64,000 nt of DNA from Macrotrachela quadricornifera (GCA_022393335.1 JAJEKB010019969.1:119772-183771), one strand, 5' to 3'; positions 1-11,970 are shown, numbered from the stretch's first letter. Notes: generated from the letters alone by a model not told the origin. A program made the numbers and translations.

Positions 1-110
1 AATTTTTGCTCCGGACATCGGTAACTCAAAATTATACTCCCGATCATCCGGTCATGGTACCGGATGTTCGGAAGAGTGAGGACGAAAAGGGATTCACCCT
101 TTCTGTTGAC
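1..110. repeat. GC-rich short-word patch cut by window edge
   Basis: CCGG/CGGA/CGAT words occur repeatedly on both strands (CCGGACATCGG, CGATCATCCGG, GGTACCGGATGTTCGG) in otherwise AT-rich DNA. The style matches the subterminal patches of the transposons at 19.4, 29.2, 37.5 and 40 kb. It may be the inner or outer end of another element whose remainder lies before the window. No terminal repeat can be shown. Confidence 0.35.
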
Positions 111-732
111 TTATGTTAACGATTTCTATTATGCTCAAAATAAAAATCTTATATATTAAGTTCTTATCATTTACAGACATCGAAATATAGGCAAAATAAG
201 AAAAATGTTGCAAACATTTATGTCACTGATTCTCATCCGAAGTACAAGATATAGATCTGAAACTTTATAGTTGATATTGAATAAGTTATTTATTTTGTAA
301 ATTCAATGTGAATACAATCGATAGTGTACTACACAATATTAATACTATCAATATTTTCCGATGAAAAATAAATCATTGTAGCATGTTTCATGCCTAATTG
401 AAGTTTATCATTTGAACGCTTTTTGAGCATCTGTATTGGTAAATAGTTACTCATTTTTTTACAGTATGCTTTTACATTATCTTTCACGTTTGTGTGCGTA
501 TGTAGGCAAGACACGGGGCTTCGAAAAAAACCTATTAAAAGGTAATGAGAGAATAAAAAGAAAATCATTTATGCAAAGTAAGAGTGGGACGTCCGCCTGA
601 CATATATATATAGTTGTGAAAGAAGAAAGTAAAACGTGCATCCTTTTACAATTAATTATCGCAAGTATACAAAACATATTTATTTATTTTCTTCACAATA
701 TCGCTATTCAACTAGTTACTTTGTAAAACAAA
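111..732. other. Intergenic, upstream of the AAA ATPase gene
   Basis: AT-rich sequence with only short, low-complexity reading frames on the minus strand, none resembling a known protein. It presumably holds the promoter and 5' UTR of the gene starting at 733. A TATATATATA run lies at about 602-611, roughly 120 nt before the start codon, but nothing else identifies a promoter. Confidence 0.4.
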
Positions 733-2800
733 ATGAATAATGACGAATGTATCTCGATTGATCTCTCTTCGAACTATTCAGGCGCATGTAAACATACACA
801 ATTGTCAAATGAAGATCTGTTGAAATTAACGGATCAACGACGTAACATGATCTGTGGACAAAGTCTATTTGCGCTTAAATATCGAATTCTTCCATGTACA
901 TTAACTGCAAATTCAATGTTCACGCCAGACGAGTACGATGATATGTTTACCTATACTATGTCTGGTCAATTCTCATCTGTTGCACGAGGACGGCATTGGT
1001 CTAAAAGCAGAAAACAGGGTGGAATGTATCATGCGACGAGGTTAATCATTTAGATTTAACTTATCGTAGGCGAGAATAATTGAATTTTTCTTTTTTCTCA
1101 TAGTGTTCTACGTTTTCTTGTTAACGAATACAAAGTAAATCAAGAGACATTCATTTACAATTGGTCTTTGGACGCATCGGAAAAGTATTCTCTAATGTCC
1201 GCAGTTTACATTGATTTCAAAAATTATCTTTCAGGTAAACATGACTTTCACAAATATGTGAATATGATAGTATGATTCATTTTTGCGTTGCACTTCCTTT
1301 CTTTTACTTGCTACTGTTATTATTACAAAAATATCTAGATTTTTATTTTTGAAAGAATTTTAATAACAATTTAATCAAAATATAATAGAGAGAGAGTATG
1401 AGATTTTCGAAATGAGTCATGAAAATGTTAAAACATGGTTTTGATAATGAGAGGGGTAAACTGGTATTTTTATTACTAATTCTTGGCAATTATTGCTAAT
1501 TATTGTTTTTATTACCTTTACCTTTTTCACCTTTACGTAAGGTTATATCAGTGCAATTATATTGAAATCGAAAATAACAACACTTCAATTCTAGAGATTT
1601 TTAAAAAAGCATGTAGTTTCTTATGTTTTTAGTATTTTTCGATGGCGGTTTGATAAGTCCTAAAAATGTGGACAATCCTTCTAATTTGGAACCCGATCAA
1701 GATGACAATTTATTCTATTGTTTTGCTCATGTTCAGGTACGTACTAAAATTTGATTTTATAGTTTTTTGAACTTTCCTAGAGATATCTCTATTCTTTGCA
1801 CAGATTTACCATGTACCACAAACAGCAGAACGAGCACGAATTCTTATACAACAATTGTCGAAATTTAAGTTATTTCCAATAACTGCAGCTACTCTACAAA
1901 TGGTCTGTCAGGATTCTACAAATGGTTTCTATACTTCATCTATTGTTATGAAAAAACCTCATATTACTGATCTTAAACTTCATTATGGAGATGAATTTCC
2001 AGATATTCATGCGGAACTTCTTGAAACTCTACAAGAAAAAAATTCTACTGGTATCACCTTTCTTCACGGTCCTCCAGGTACGGGTAAGACCTATTATTTG
2101 CGTTATTTAATCAATGAAATTGAAAACAAGAATTTAATCTATGTTCCACCTGATCTAGTCAATGTAAGTCATTTAATAAGATATCTTAAATTCCTTTTAA
2201 AAAAACATTCCGAATGTTCTACCGAATGAAGTCTATATATGATATTTCTCGATGGTATCAGCCAAACATCATAAATTGACTACTATGCGCATATTTTCTT
2301 TATTTTAGGATATGACCAAACCTGGTTTTTTACCTTTTTTAATGCAACATCCTAATTCCATTTTGATCATTGAAGATGCAGAAAATATTATCTGTGATCG
2401 AAAACAGGAACACTTTCTCCCTAATCAAGCTGTAGCTAATTTACTCAATCTTTCTGATGGACTACTTGGTGATGCAATGCATCAACAGATCATTTGTACA
2501 TTTAATTGTGATGTTGAGGGTATTGATCCTGCTTTATTACGTGATGGGCGATTGGTAATCGAACATAAATTTGATAAACTAAGCATACAAAATGCTCGTC
2601 GCTTGTGTGTAGAATTAGGTATACCTGGCGATGGTGAAGATATTCATGAATCTACCTCTTTGGCCGAGATCTATGCACGAAAGAATACTACATTAGGAGC
2701 ATCAATGAACGATGCTGACAACGAACAAACAATACCAAAAAATAAACGACGATTAAGAAAAAAGAAACAAGAAAATAATTTATTTGGTTTTTATACTTAA
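733..2800 (+). CDS. AAA-family ATPase, BCS1-like, five exons
   Basis: Five exons join in frame: 733-1040, 1104-1234, 1633-1736, 1804-2163 and 2309-2800 (464 aa). All four introns have GT-AG ends and phases that match. Residues 270-277 are a perfect Walker A (GPPGTGKT). About 319-324 is the Walker B strand (ILIIED, followed by A rather than the classical DE order). Residues 374-382 (DPALLRDGR) form the second region of homology with two arginines (379, 382) placed like arginine fingers. This arrangement is that of AAA ATPases of the BCS1/AFG-like group, which remodel or translocate protein substrates in an ATP-driven ring. The N-terminal 180 residues are not recognised; no BCS1-type transmembrane start or mitochondrial signal is obvious, so the location is unknown. 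The C-terminus is lysine/arginine-rich (KNKRRLRKKK). Start chosen as the first ATG of an open exon with good downstream splicing. The AAA assignment is firm; BCS1-like is inference. Confidence 0.88.
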
Positions 2801-3096
2801 AGATACTCTTTCGAATTTAAAGAATATACAGACAAGAATATAAATCTTATTATACTAGCTTTTTCTTTTTTTAAAAAAGAAATATATTATCTAAAACAAA
2901 GATTTCATTTTCATAAAGGATACAAAAGATGACAATCATCAGTTTTGTTTTGTCTCACTATCGGATATTCAAGCTTTAGTGTTTGTAAACACTAAAGAAA
3001 GTTGTCGAAGTCTCCATACTAAGGATATATAAAGAGAGTACAAATATCTTTCGAATAGCAACAAAACTATAGATATCGATGGCGATCTTGAATTAA
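2801..3096. other. Spacer with a short perfect hairpin
   Basis: Noncoding spacer between the ATPase and the mariner remnant. Positions 2974-2997 form an 11-bp perfect stem with a 2-nt loop (CTTTAGTGTTT / AAACACTAAAG). It may be a decayed end of the neighbouring transposon; nothing else is recognised. Confidence 0.4.
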
Positions 3097-3667
3097 AAAT
3101 GAAGATAACTTGTAGAGAGCTCCAAGTGCTAATGCATCATGAATACCGTTTGAGTCGCACCATTGATTCAAGAGTGGTAATTTCGAGTTCTATGATTTAC
3201 TTATTTTCAGACGACCACAAGAGATGGATATATAGACCTTTTAAAAATGCTTATCGAAGAAGATCCTAAGATGACTACATGATGTTTAGCAGAGCGACTT
3301 GAATGATCTCATATTGTAGTACAAACACATCTAGAATAATTAGACGAAACGTGGAAATATGGAATTTGCATACTACATAATTTGTTATCACATCAGCTCC
3401 AACGCAGCATTGACACTTGTATGGAATTAATGACACCTCACGCCCAAAAATGTCCTTTACTCAAAGAAGATTATGATGAGCGTTTGATGGAGAATCAAAG
3501 GAATTATTCATTGGAAAATTCTTCCTACTGGCTACATTGTCACTACTCTTTCTAATTAATTTCTTCGACCAAAAGTCTCAAGACTTCTACAAAGGCAAAA
3601 TCCTTTCTCTACCAGAATGTTGGCGACAAATCATAGATAGTAATAGAGCATACATTGTTGAAAGGTA
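3097..3667 (+). pseudogene. Mariner/Tc1-type transposase, decayed
   Basis: Conceptual translation gives pieces in the order expected for a mariner transposase: a segment with LLKMLIEEDPKMTT at about 3237-3282, then CLAERLE, SHIVVQTHL, LDETWKYG and LSHQLQRSIDTCMEL to about 3430, then after a gap LPECWRQIIDSNRAYIVE near 3613-3663, the usual C-terminus. These match the helix-turn-helix and the tail of the family (linker WVPHEL-like, tail LPERWQ..IDSNG-like). There are several in-frame stops; TGA where the family has CGA fits CpG decay. The catalytic core is mostly missing. Terminal repeats were not identified. An inactive copy. Confidence 0.75.
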
Positions 3668-3797
3668 ATTGTATTCTTGAAGTTAAAAAAATAAAACAAT
3701 TGATTTCGAATTTTTTTTCACTTAATATATAGATGAAGAAAAAAAGAAAGTTTTTTGTCTTTTTGATTTTCATTAATAATTATTACATCTTGCTTGT

Positions 3798-4793
3798 TTA
3801 TATCGTGCGAGTTATTATTTTTAGTTTTTTATTGCGTTTTCTTTTGATAAATTCCATGAGCAATAATGATGGATGAACTTGTCTATGTATTTTACCCCAT
3901 AATTCTTGAAAAGTACTAAGACAAATAAATGGTATAGATAAAGGTAAGAGATAAACTATATAATACAAATACAATATTTGAATATCCATAGCAAATGTTG
4001 GAAGAGTTAATCGAATTAATCCAATAATAACTGTTGGAGAATCGAAAAATATATAAAGACAAGAAATAGAAAGTAATTGAATAACCATACGACGATGTTG
4101 ACGCCAACGAATTCGTTGTTGTACATGTCGTTTTTGTATTACAACACGAATAATTAACAATAAACTAAGAAATGTAATAGAAAATGTTGGAATAACACCA
4201 AATGCTAACCAATTAAAATATACTAATTCATCATTATATACATAACAACACCAACCACAAAAAAGTAATGTCTGATAAAAATAATTTATACATGGATAAA
4301 AGAAAATAAGAATTAAATAATAAAACCAAGGAACAACTAGAAATGCTAATAATGGAATATAATGAAAAAATATTTTACCACGATATGTAATAATAAGATG
4401 ATCATGAAATATAAAAATATGACGTTCAAATGATGCCCATGTCATAATCCATATACCAACAGCATAATTAGAAAGGCCAAAAAAATTCCACATTAAACAA
4501 AAAACTGATGATGATGCTTGACCTATTCGTAAATATTCTAATGTCATTGGAAGATCAGATATTGTTTGAAAAAAGCTCACAATAACAAGTACCAAAATTG
4601 TATGATTATGCAAAGCTTGATGAAGTTTTGATTTCATAGTCAAATGAAATAAAATAAATAAAGAACAACATATTGATATTAATTGAAGAATAAGTAAGAT
4701 AGAAAACTTAATAGTACGTGATGTTACTGTTTCGAATGAAGGAATACTATATACATTATCATTTGTTATAGAAGAATTATTGTATGATGCCAT
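3798..4793 (-). CDS. Rhodopsin-like GPCR, orphan
   Basis: A 331-aa intronless protein with seven hydrophobic segments (about 28-52, 63-85, 97-122, 142-168, 195-216, 235-258 and 270-294). N-terminal sequons (N6 region) fit an extracellular N-terminus. Asp80 in TM2 and Cys99 before TM3 fit class A receptors. The DRY position reads FER (residues 122-124), a common variant in rotifer and other lophotrochozoan receptor expansions. Loop 3 is basic (QKRHVQQRIRWRQHRR), as expected for G-protein contact, and the tail is highly basic (KRKRNKKLK). Ligand is unknown. It is distinct from the four-gene array at 10-19 kb but closely resembles the broken receptor at 39.9-40.9 kb, especially through TM5, loop 3 and TM6. 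The start ATG gives a plausible short extracellular tail. Confidence 0.85.
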   Translation of the reverse strand: MASYNNSSITNDNVYSIPSFETVTSRTIKFSILLILQLISICCSLFILFHLTMKSKLHQALHNHTILVLVIVSFFQTISDLPMTLEYLRIGQASSSVFCLMWNFFGLSNYAVGIWIMTWASFERHIFIFHDHLIITYRGKIFFHYIPLLAFLVVPWFYYLILIFFYPCINYFYQTLLFCGWCCYVYNDELVYFNWLAFGVIPTFSITFLSLLLIIRVVIQKRHVQQRIRWRQHRRMVIQLLSISCLYIFFDSPTVIIGLIRLTLPTFAMDIQILYLYYIVYLLPLSIPFICLSTFQELWGKIHRQVHPSLLLMEFIKRKRNKKLKIITRTI

Positions 4794-5821
4794 GATTTAA
4801 CAATCAAAACTTCAACCACCACTATTTTAATAAAAAAATTCTAAATGCACACGGCTTTTATCAAAAGAAAAAAAGAAGAAATTCATGTCTCTGCATTCTC
4901 ATCCAATTAATATCAATATCGATTCAGGGTAAAAGAAAATTGCCATTCTTACATATAATAATATAGTTATTAATTATTTATTTCAGAAAGTTCTGGATAT
5001 AATAAGTCATTATTTCTGCCTAAAGGAATCTGATATAATAGAATGTGCATTATAAATAATTAATAATATATAAAACTATTTTTAATTTTAATTCTATAAA
5101 ATATTAAAATCAAAATACAAATTTAAAATGTTGATCATATTTCATCTAAAAGCAAATTAGATTAAATGATTAGAAGTAAAATATTCAGTTAGTCCTTTCC
5201 GATCGGGCGTTGCTATTTGGCAAAATTTTTTGTGAACGGTTGACTTATAATGATAGTATACAGTTTTTTTAACAAAATGATAATTATGTCAACGCGTGTC
5301 AGCACACCTTCATGCATTCACAACACGAAAAAGACGCCCATCAAGAAAATGATCCATAAAAATGTCTCCAAATTGTAAAATTTTTTTTCTGTGCGTCTTG
5401 ACATTCAATGTCAGAAAAAATTGATGGTTAACTTTCTTTCATAGTTCTATTGTATATTGCATCATTAACTGGTATTATTTAGTAATTTCGAACAATAAAA
5501 TTTCGCCGAAAGATAGTCAAAACGATTGATTATATTTCATCGAAATTGGATAAAATGTAAGAAAATACAACGAAATACGATGGTATCTATTATGATTTCG
5601 TTTTTGGCTTTTGCCATCTATGAGTAACTCAGTGACTTCAATACCGCTGAAATAGTACCAAATACCATCACATTTTATTGCACTTTGTCAGATTTTAGAC
5701 TTATGAATATGACAATACAGTTCTCATTTAATTGTTCAAAATTCATATATTTTTATAAATTATAGATTTATTTGATCGATATTATTAGAGAATAAAAACA
5801 CAACTATTTCTTTTAAAATTA
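4794..5821. other. Intergenic
   Basis: AT-rich spacer between two minus-strand genes; it must contain the promoter of the GPCR. A 15-bp palindrome (TGACATTCAATGTCA) lies near 5399-5413. No reading frame of interest and no terminal repeats were found. Confidence 0.4.
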
Positions 5822-6820
5822 TTATAATCGAAATGTAGCTGCAACCATAATATGATCTGAAGGATGTGTTTCATCAGGATAAGATTCACTAAGAGGCCTA
5901 TCTGGTAATTCCAATACTTGTTCTACCTTTAGATTACCAACAAAAAATATATAATCAAGTGTAGCACAAAAGTATGATGATGTACTTGTATCAGCAAAAT
6001 TTGTATAATTAGGTTCTGATCCATTATTTTCCTGATAGGCACTCTTCAATATTTGATTTTTATTAGGTCGATAAGATATTTCATAAATACTAGATTTTGG
6101 AAGATGATAACCAGCGTATTTTTCTTTAGTTAAAATTTTGTAACATTCATCTGTTGGTTTAATATTAAAATCACCTGCTAAAATAAAATCTTGTCCATTT
6201 GCTAATTCAAACATTAAATCTTTCAAAATCGATGAATGTATTGCCATAACTTCGGGCCGTTTAAAAAGACATGGCATATGATATGTACCAATACATAATG
6301 GTTTATTATCTATAACTACTTGTAAATTAATAAGTGTATTATTTCTATTTATAGCAGTTTCCCATGGATCAAGTGTTGGTTTTATAAATTTATTCATAAT
6401 AAATTCATATAAATTCCATCCGTATGTTAATAAAAAATTTGAGTTTTTCTGAAGAAATTTACTTTTTGATCGTATATAATCTCCAATTTTGATAATAGAA
6501 ATAGAATTAAGTTGCATTGAAACAGGAATTGCTATACCAACACCCATATAATCATTGTACCTTGAGCCATAAAGATTATCAAAGAAACTATAATTCAATC
6601 GACGAAAAAATAATTGAACTTTAGGTAAAAGTGTAAGAGAAAGTTCCTGTAAACAAATAATTGTATTTTTATGATGAATAATTTCTTCTTCTAACTGTGA
6701 TTGGATCAAATTCCATCGATAATCAGTTTGAAGATATTTAGGTTGACATTTATGGTAATATTTTGAGTCATTAGCATAGATGGGTACTAGCAAATTGTAT
6801 GACACGATACGGACTGACAT
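5822..6820 (-). CDS. Endonuclease/exonuclease/phosphatase-fold enzyme (CCR4/nocturnin-type)
   Basis: A 332-aa protein when started at the ATG at 6820; the open frame continues upstream to 7003, but those 61 codons are hydrophobic, unlike the family, and probably 5' UTR. The motifs of the EEP superfamily appear in order: SYN (7-9), LQEL with metal-binding Glu59, TYH (179-181), GDFN (216-219), LDYIF (288-292) and SDH (321-323). This is a complete set of catalytic residues for Mg-dependent phosphodiester hydrolysis. The spacing and the LQE and SDH motifs fit the CCR4/nocturnin/angel/PDE12 branch, whose members remove poly(A) or act on nucleotides. No leucine-rich repeat is present, so it is not a full CCR4. 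Substrate is unknown. If translation did begin at 7003, the extension would act as a signal anchor, which is possible but unsupported. Confidence 0.82.
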   Translation of the reverse strand: MSVRIVSYNLLVPIYANDSKYYHKCQPKYLQTDYRWNLIQSQLEEEIIHHKNTIICLQELSLTLLPKVQLFFRRLNYSFFDNLYGSRYNDYMGVGIAIPVSMQLNSISIIKIGDYIRSKSKFLQKNSNFLLTYGWNLYEFIMNKFIKPTLDPWETAINRNNTLINLQVVIDNKPLCIGTYHMPCLFKRPEVMAIHSSILKDLMFELANGQDFILAGDFNIKPTDECYKILTKEKYAGYHLPKSSIYEISYRPNKNQILKSAYQENNGSEPNYTNFADTSTSSYFCATLDYIFFVGNLKVEQVLELPDRPLSESYPDETHPSDHIMVAATFRL

Positions 6821-9800
6821 AATGGTGCTATTCCAGTATAATTGTATTACAGAATGAATATGTAATATTATTGAAGAATGTATTATATAAACATGAAAAA
6901 CATGTAATTTCGATGAAAAAAGATTGATGATGAAAGAGTATGACAGAAGTGACGTGCACGTAGAATATACCAAAATGGCAAAGAGAACGGAACAAACTTT
7001 CAACGATAAGTGATTGAGTCAGTAATGTTTTTACACGTTGCAAATTTTTTTTTCTTTGAAAGTGAGTTTCACAAAGTCAGCATACATAAACTTGTTTTTC
7101 TTTCCAACATGTTACAATGTACACTTTTTATGCATAAAACCGTCATTTTTTTAATGAGTCATGAACTCAAATAAAGAACATCAAAATATTAGTATGTGTA
7201 TTTGCAATGCTGTTTTTTTAGATTAATAAATTTCTTTATCATTAAGCAAATATATTTATTATATTTTTTCAACTTTAATTCATTTATTAATTTGAAAATA
7301 GTAATTACTTTTTATAGTTCTATATGAAGATACTCTCAACTAATCATTACATCGAATAAATGTCGTTTGAAATGGTCTTTTATCATTTGAACAAACATAA
7401 AAATTCAAATTGAGCAAATAAGTAATTCATATTCATAAGTGAAAGTCACACGTGATGTATATATAAAAATCTATTCAATTAACAGTAGTGGCTACATAAA
7501 TATGAATACTAAACATAAACAACAATATATTCATCTAACTATTTTAATCAATCTCAAACTGTATCTAACCAATAGTTTCATTTTCTATATCACAGCTATT
7601 GATTCAATAAATGGAATGGGGATTGTGTTAGAATTTTGATTATGTTTGCTTTTTATTTTCTTGGCATATAAGGAAATTTTTCTTTATTCAGAAAATGAGG
7701 GAAACAATTCAATAAATTTTAGTAGTCATGTTTCAACTTTCTCACTCTTTCAAAAATTTTAAAAGTCTTTATCATTTTAAGGATACAACCGCAATAACTT
7801 TTGTTAAGGATTATTTTTATATAGTAAAAAAAGGTCGAGAAAGGATTGATAAACAAATTAGCTTAAATAATAATTTTTGGATTCAAAAAATTCCGACGAT
7901 TTTATAATAAACGAAGAGTTCAGTGAGCTGAGTAGTTTTTGTCATGGAATTTGACTTTTTAAATGAAACCATAGAGAGTTCCCTAGTCAAACATATTATA
8001 AGCAAGATCTTAAGTATAGAAAAGTAATCACATCTTGGAAATTTACATACAAGATAACCACATTGTTTTGTACTCAAGATCTGTGATTCAATATCTTGCC
8101 TTTCGCAGTTAGTTTTATTGATATTAATACAGATAATGATATAATGGGATGCAGTGGTCAGGATTTCAAAGTCCTTGATGGAATATTTTACTTTATAGTT
8201 TAAACTAATATATATAAAACATTTATTTGAACATATTAAAAGAAAAGATATCATTCACAGAAATGATTGGTTGAAAGAATTACAACTTTTACTTATAAAG
8301 AAAAATATCAAAAATGGGTAATTAACTTGTATCATCCTAGTTAATTTTGTTATTATTTAAATTTGACTGATCGAGATAGTTCAAAATACAAAATGTCTAT
8401 AGAATCTTTACATGTTTACTCTAGAGGGAGTCCATTAAACAAAAAAAGGTATCTGATAATAAGAATATTAATATTAAGATCCGAATAAATCAATTATCTT
8501 TCAAAGATCTTGCAAAACAAAATGTTTGACTAAGGTTCTGATTACAACCACGACTAAAATTTTACAAATTAGCTTACCGAGAATCCTTCATAGTTTCATT
8601 TAAAAAACCACATGCGGTGACAAAAACTGTTCAATTCATAGAACTTTTGCCTTTAGTATAAAATAGTCGACATTTCGAATTTAAAAATTATTATAAAGCT
8701 GCTTTTTCTATCAATCTTTTCACAATTTTTTTATTATTTAAACATGATTGCGGACTGAAATGGTTAAAGAAGCAATCACTACTAAATATAGATAATCTTA
8801 GCTGCACAAAAATTCATTTAATTCATATCAGTAAATAATGAATAGATTGTATTGTTTAATAGTAATTGAAATCTCAAAATGTCAAGACGCGAATTCACAT
8901 CGTCTGGATTTAAACGATTAAATTTACTAAAAGAGCGAAAAAACCAAAACATGACCATACTTACAATCTTACATTGTTACTAATTAGCATTTTCAGAGAG
9001 ACTATTCATCTTTCACTTCTTCTGAGTACTTCATTAGACCATGATTTATTTAAATTATAGATTAAAAAATACCTTTTTGAAAGTTAAATATTCTAGATAA
9101 ATCAATTTTATAGTATCTTAAAAAAAAAAAACATATCCCATTTTGGATCAAATGAAAAAATGTAATTCTGTTGATAATTAAAAGGCGAATTTTTTCAAAA
9201 ACAAAGCCTAGACTCAACGAATAAAAAATAGTGAAATTATTTTAAAAATACTAGAACTGTCACTCGTTAATTGATTAAAAGTAATTTAAAAAAGATCTGC
9301 ATACTTTTCAATGTAAAAATAGTTCGAACAGACTTGAAATTTTCAAGATCATTTTTAGTATTTAGATAATCTTCTCGGTCCTTAAATTGTTTTCTTTTTT
9401 CTGCAGGATATATTTTAGTTGAGGAAAATGTGTTTCCATCACCAAATTAATTAAGACAATATAAGGCAATTAAAACTAAATAAAATGTCCTGATAAATAA
9501 AACTCAATTTTTAAATCTCATTTGATTAAAATGAGCTTACAATTAGCTCAAAATCTTTCTGATGACTTTCATTAGTGCTATATGACATAAGAAAAAAAAG
9601 TCGAATCAAGAGTGGTAACCATTGTTTACATCATGTTCTTATGAAGGAGCAGCTACATTAGTAAGATCACAATATAAAGTGTGTCAATACCAATTCTCAG
9701 ATTTAAAGAACCGAACAAAATACTCATACAACATCAATTTGATCAATGAGGATCACTTGCCAGCAATCATGTTGATTTGTATCGCCTCTTACATCAAGTA

Positions 9801-10119
9801 CTTGTCCAATTGATCTTAAACAATATAAATGCAAGTACTCAGTTGGACTTGCTATTATCTTCAATATGCATCCAGTCACGGACCCAAAAGAGTTCTTACA
9901 GCTCTATTTCTGTAAAATGTTTTTGTTATTGATTATTTATTCATGTAGTATTGTTAATACATTTTTTGTATATGTGAATCACGTTTTCATTTATAATAAA
10001 TTTAGTAATTGAAAAGATGTTCATCCTTTTCAATTCGGATGAGGCAAAATTTAAAGATCATTTTTTCTGATATAGTTACAAGTTTGAAAGTTGTTTACTA
10101 GAATATAGTTAATAATATC
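6821..10119. other. Long gene-poor AT-rich stretch
   Basis: About 3.3 kb with no convincing gene. Open frames of 60-123 codons exist (for example near 7883-8254, minus, and 9622-9813, plus), but composition is low-complexity and no domain is recognisable. On the minus strand at about 9700-9890 a decayed peptide-like stretch (YLHLYCLRSIGQVLDV... QHDCWQV) has protein-like character and could be a relic exon; its family is not identified. Poly-A/T tracts are frequent. Confidence 0.4.
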
Positions 10120-10300
10120 AATTGACATTTTTAATAACGATATTGGCTTGCTGTTATTGTGATGGAAATAAAAATTATATAAATTTATTAATTATAAAAA
10201 TATATAAAGGATTTTGTTTCTATTAATTTCTCTAGTATGCAGTACTTCATACTAAGAGAAAACTGACATTAATCATACAGACCATGTCGTATTTGAGAAC
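10120..10300 (+). repeat. Upstream duplicated block of GPCR unit 1
   Basis: A segment with GATGGAAATAAAAATTATAT, AATATATAAAGGATTTTG and CATTAATCATAC. It recurs before receptor 2 (11815-11970), in shortened form before receptor 3 (13605-13690) and before receptor 4 (17290-17400, with a further similar piece at 17610-17700). It marks the left part of the duplicated unit. Confidence 0.7.
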
Positions 10301-10559
10301 TAAAGCTTGTGAAGAGAGAAGAATGAACGCAATTAGGTATAGATAGAATATATATATATATATGGTCATAAAAATACAGAAGAAGATATATATTTAACAT
10401 TTTCAAACAATTTGACTGTATTTTTTTCTTTCAATTTCGAGATGGTAATACTAAACGTGTAATTTCTGTTCAGACAAAGTTTTTTCAAATTTTTATAAAA
10501 AACTTTCTAATAAGTGATAATAGTTCATATAGTTTATTATATGTTTTGTTGTCTCGTCT

Positions 10560-10745
10560 ATTGTATACGTCTTTAGATCAATTCAATTAACATATTCTAG
10601 AAATATCTAAATGTTTTGCGTCATTAGAATTTATTTTCCTATTTTACTTGCAATATCTCTAATTCTATTCATAGATTATCTACATATATATATAAATAGT
10701 ATTAATATTTTTATTTCTTTTTTTTTTTTTGCACTCTAACTAGAA
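10560..10745 (+). promoter_or_regulatory. Conserved promoter-like block, GPCR 1
   Basis: Shared with the other three receptors: an ATTAACATATTCTAGAAAT-like stretch, then ATAGATTATCTACATATATA and TATAAATAGTATTAA ending about 45 nt before the ATG at 10746. The TATATATATAAATA run (about 10685-10698) is a plausible TATA element. Confidence 0.55.
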
Positions 10746-11726
10746 ATGTCATTATCAACATTAATAGATTCAATTCAACGAAATATATTTCGAATTGGTG
10801 GTCCAATATTAATAATTATTGGAAGTATTGGTTCTATATTGAATGTCATTGTATTTACAAAAAGTACTCTACGAAAAAATCCATGTACAATTTGTTTAAT
10901 AACTATTAATATTATTAATTTTTTATATTTTTATCTGGGTCTTCTTTTAACAACATTTGCAAATGGTTATAATATTGATCCTAGTTCAATTAATATAAGT
11001 TTTTGTCGATTTCGTTATTATATTGGTGGGATTCTTGCATGTTGCCAATCATCTTCTCTTATTTTGGCATCAATCGATCGTACATTAACTACTTCACCAA
11101 ATGCAAGAACACGAAAATATAGTACACATCGTTTAATTGTTACAAGTTTAATTAGTATATTTTTATTTTGGATAGTATTCTATATTCATACATTAATCTT
11201 TATGGACATTCTAGAAGTTGGACCAAATTATTTTGTTTGTTTCTATCAAGCAGGTATATATACTACATTCATGACCTATGTTACACTTATAATCAATGGA
11301 AGTCTACCACCTTTATTAATGGCAATATTTGGATTTTGGACAGTGAAGAATATTCGTGGAATTGGTCGTATAACTCATCATTCCAGAACAATGAATACAA
11401 CAGTTAATACAGTTGGTAGACCATATACTATTCAATCAAAAGATAAACAACTTATTCAAATGTTACTTATTGATATTATTGCATTTATTATTTGTAAATG
11501 TCCAGCAACATTCTTTTTTATGTATCAAGAGATTACAAAATATAATGAAAAGACTATTGAACAAAAACTAATTGAACAATCAATTTTACAATTAACATAC
11601 TTTTTATATTTTATCGAAAATAGTATTAGTTGTTACTCTAATATATTTGTATCAAAAACTTTTCGTAGAGAATTCAAACGTATTCTTTCATATATTTGTT
11701 GTTTCTGGTTACATCAATATAAATAA
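10746..11726 (+). CDS. Rhodopsin-like GPCR, array copy 1
   Basis: A 326-aa intronless seven-TM receptor. Asn33 in the TM1 motif GSILNVIVF, Cys87 before TM3 and Cys165 in loop 2 (the expected disulfide), SIDR (109-112) at the DRY position, CKCP (250-253) at the TM6 CWxP position, and NSISCY (292-297) in place of NPxxY followed by a basic helix-8 segment (SKTFRREFKRI). The two substitutions are shared by all four copies, so they are family traits rather than decay. Probably a peptide- or chemosensory-type receptor of a lineage-specific expansion; ligand unknown. Loop 3 carries HSRTMNTTV, shared with copy 4 but not with 2 or 3, while the YTIQSKD end of the loop is shared with copy 2. First gene of a head-to-tail array. 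Confidence 0.88.
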   Translation: MSLSTLIDSIQRNIFRIGGPILIIIGSIGSILNVIVFTKSTLRKNPCTICLITINIINFLYFYLGLLLTTFANGYNIDPSSINISFCRFRYYIGGILACCQSSSLILASIDRTLTTSPNARTRKYSTHRLIVTSLISIFLFWIVFYIHTLIFMDILEVGPNYFVCFYQAGIYTTFMTYVTLIINGSLPPLLMAIFGFWTVKNIRGIGRITHHSRTMNTTVNTVGRPYTIQSKDKQLIQMLLIDIIAFIICKCPATFFFMYQEITKYNEKTIEQKLIEQSILQLTYFLYFIENSISCYSNIFVSKTFRREFKRILSYICCFWLHQYK

Positions 11727-11814
11727 TAATGATTAAAATCGATTTTTCTTTTTTGAATTTTTAGAATTTTCTAATGACTTAAATCTTTTATTTTATATTT
11801 GTCAGTTCTGATGA

Positions 11815-11970
11815 GTCTATTTTGACCTGTTGTCGATATAATGGAAATGAAAATTAATTAATAAAAATATATAAAAGATTTTGCTTCTATTAATCTCTCT
11901 ACTATGCAATATTTCATCCTACGAGAAAAATGACATTAATCATACTAACCATGTCGTGTTTGACAATGAT
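11815..11970 (+). repeat. Upstream duplicated block of GPCR unit 2
   Basis: A close copy of the block at 10120-10300 (ATATAAAAGATTTTGCTTCTATTAATCTCTCTA, then ATGACATTAATCATACTAACC), beginning about 90 nt after the stop codon of copy 1. Confidence 0.7.

Noticed and set aside
6821..7003. N-terminal extension of the EEP enzyme
   Set aside because: Hydrophobic and unlike the family; the motif SYN sits right after the ATG at 6820, which is the usual position.
7883..8254. 123-codon minus-strand frame
   Set aside because: No domain or signal, AT-rich biased composition, no supporting start or splice context.
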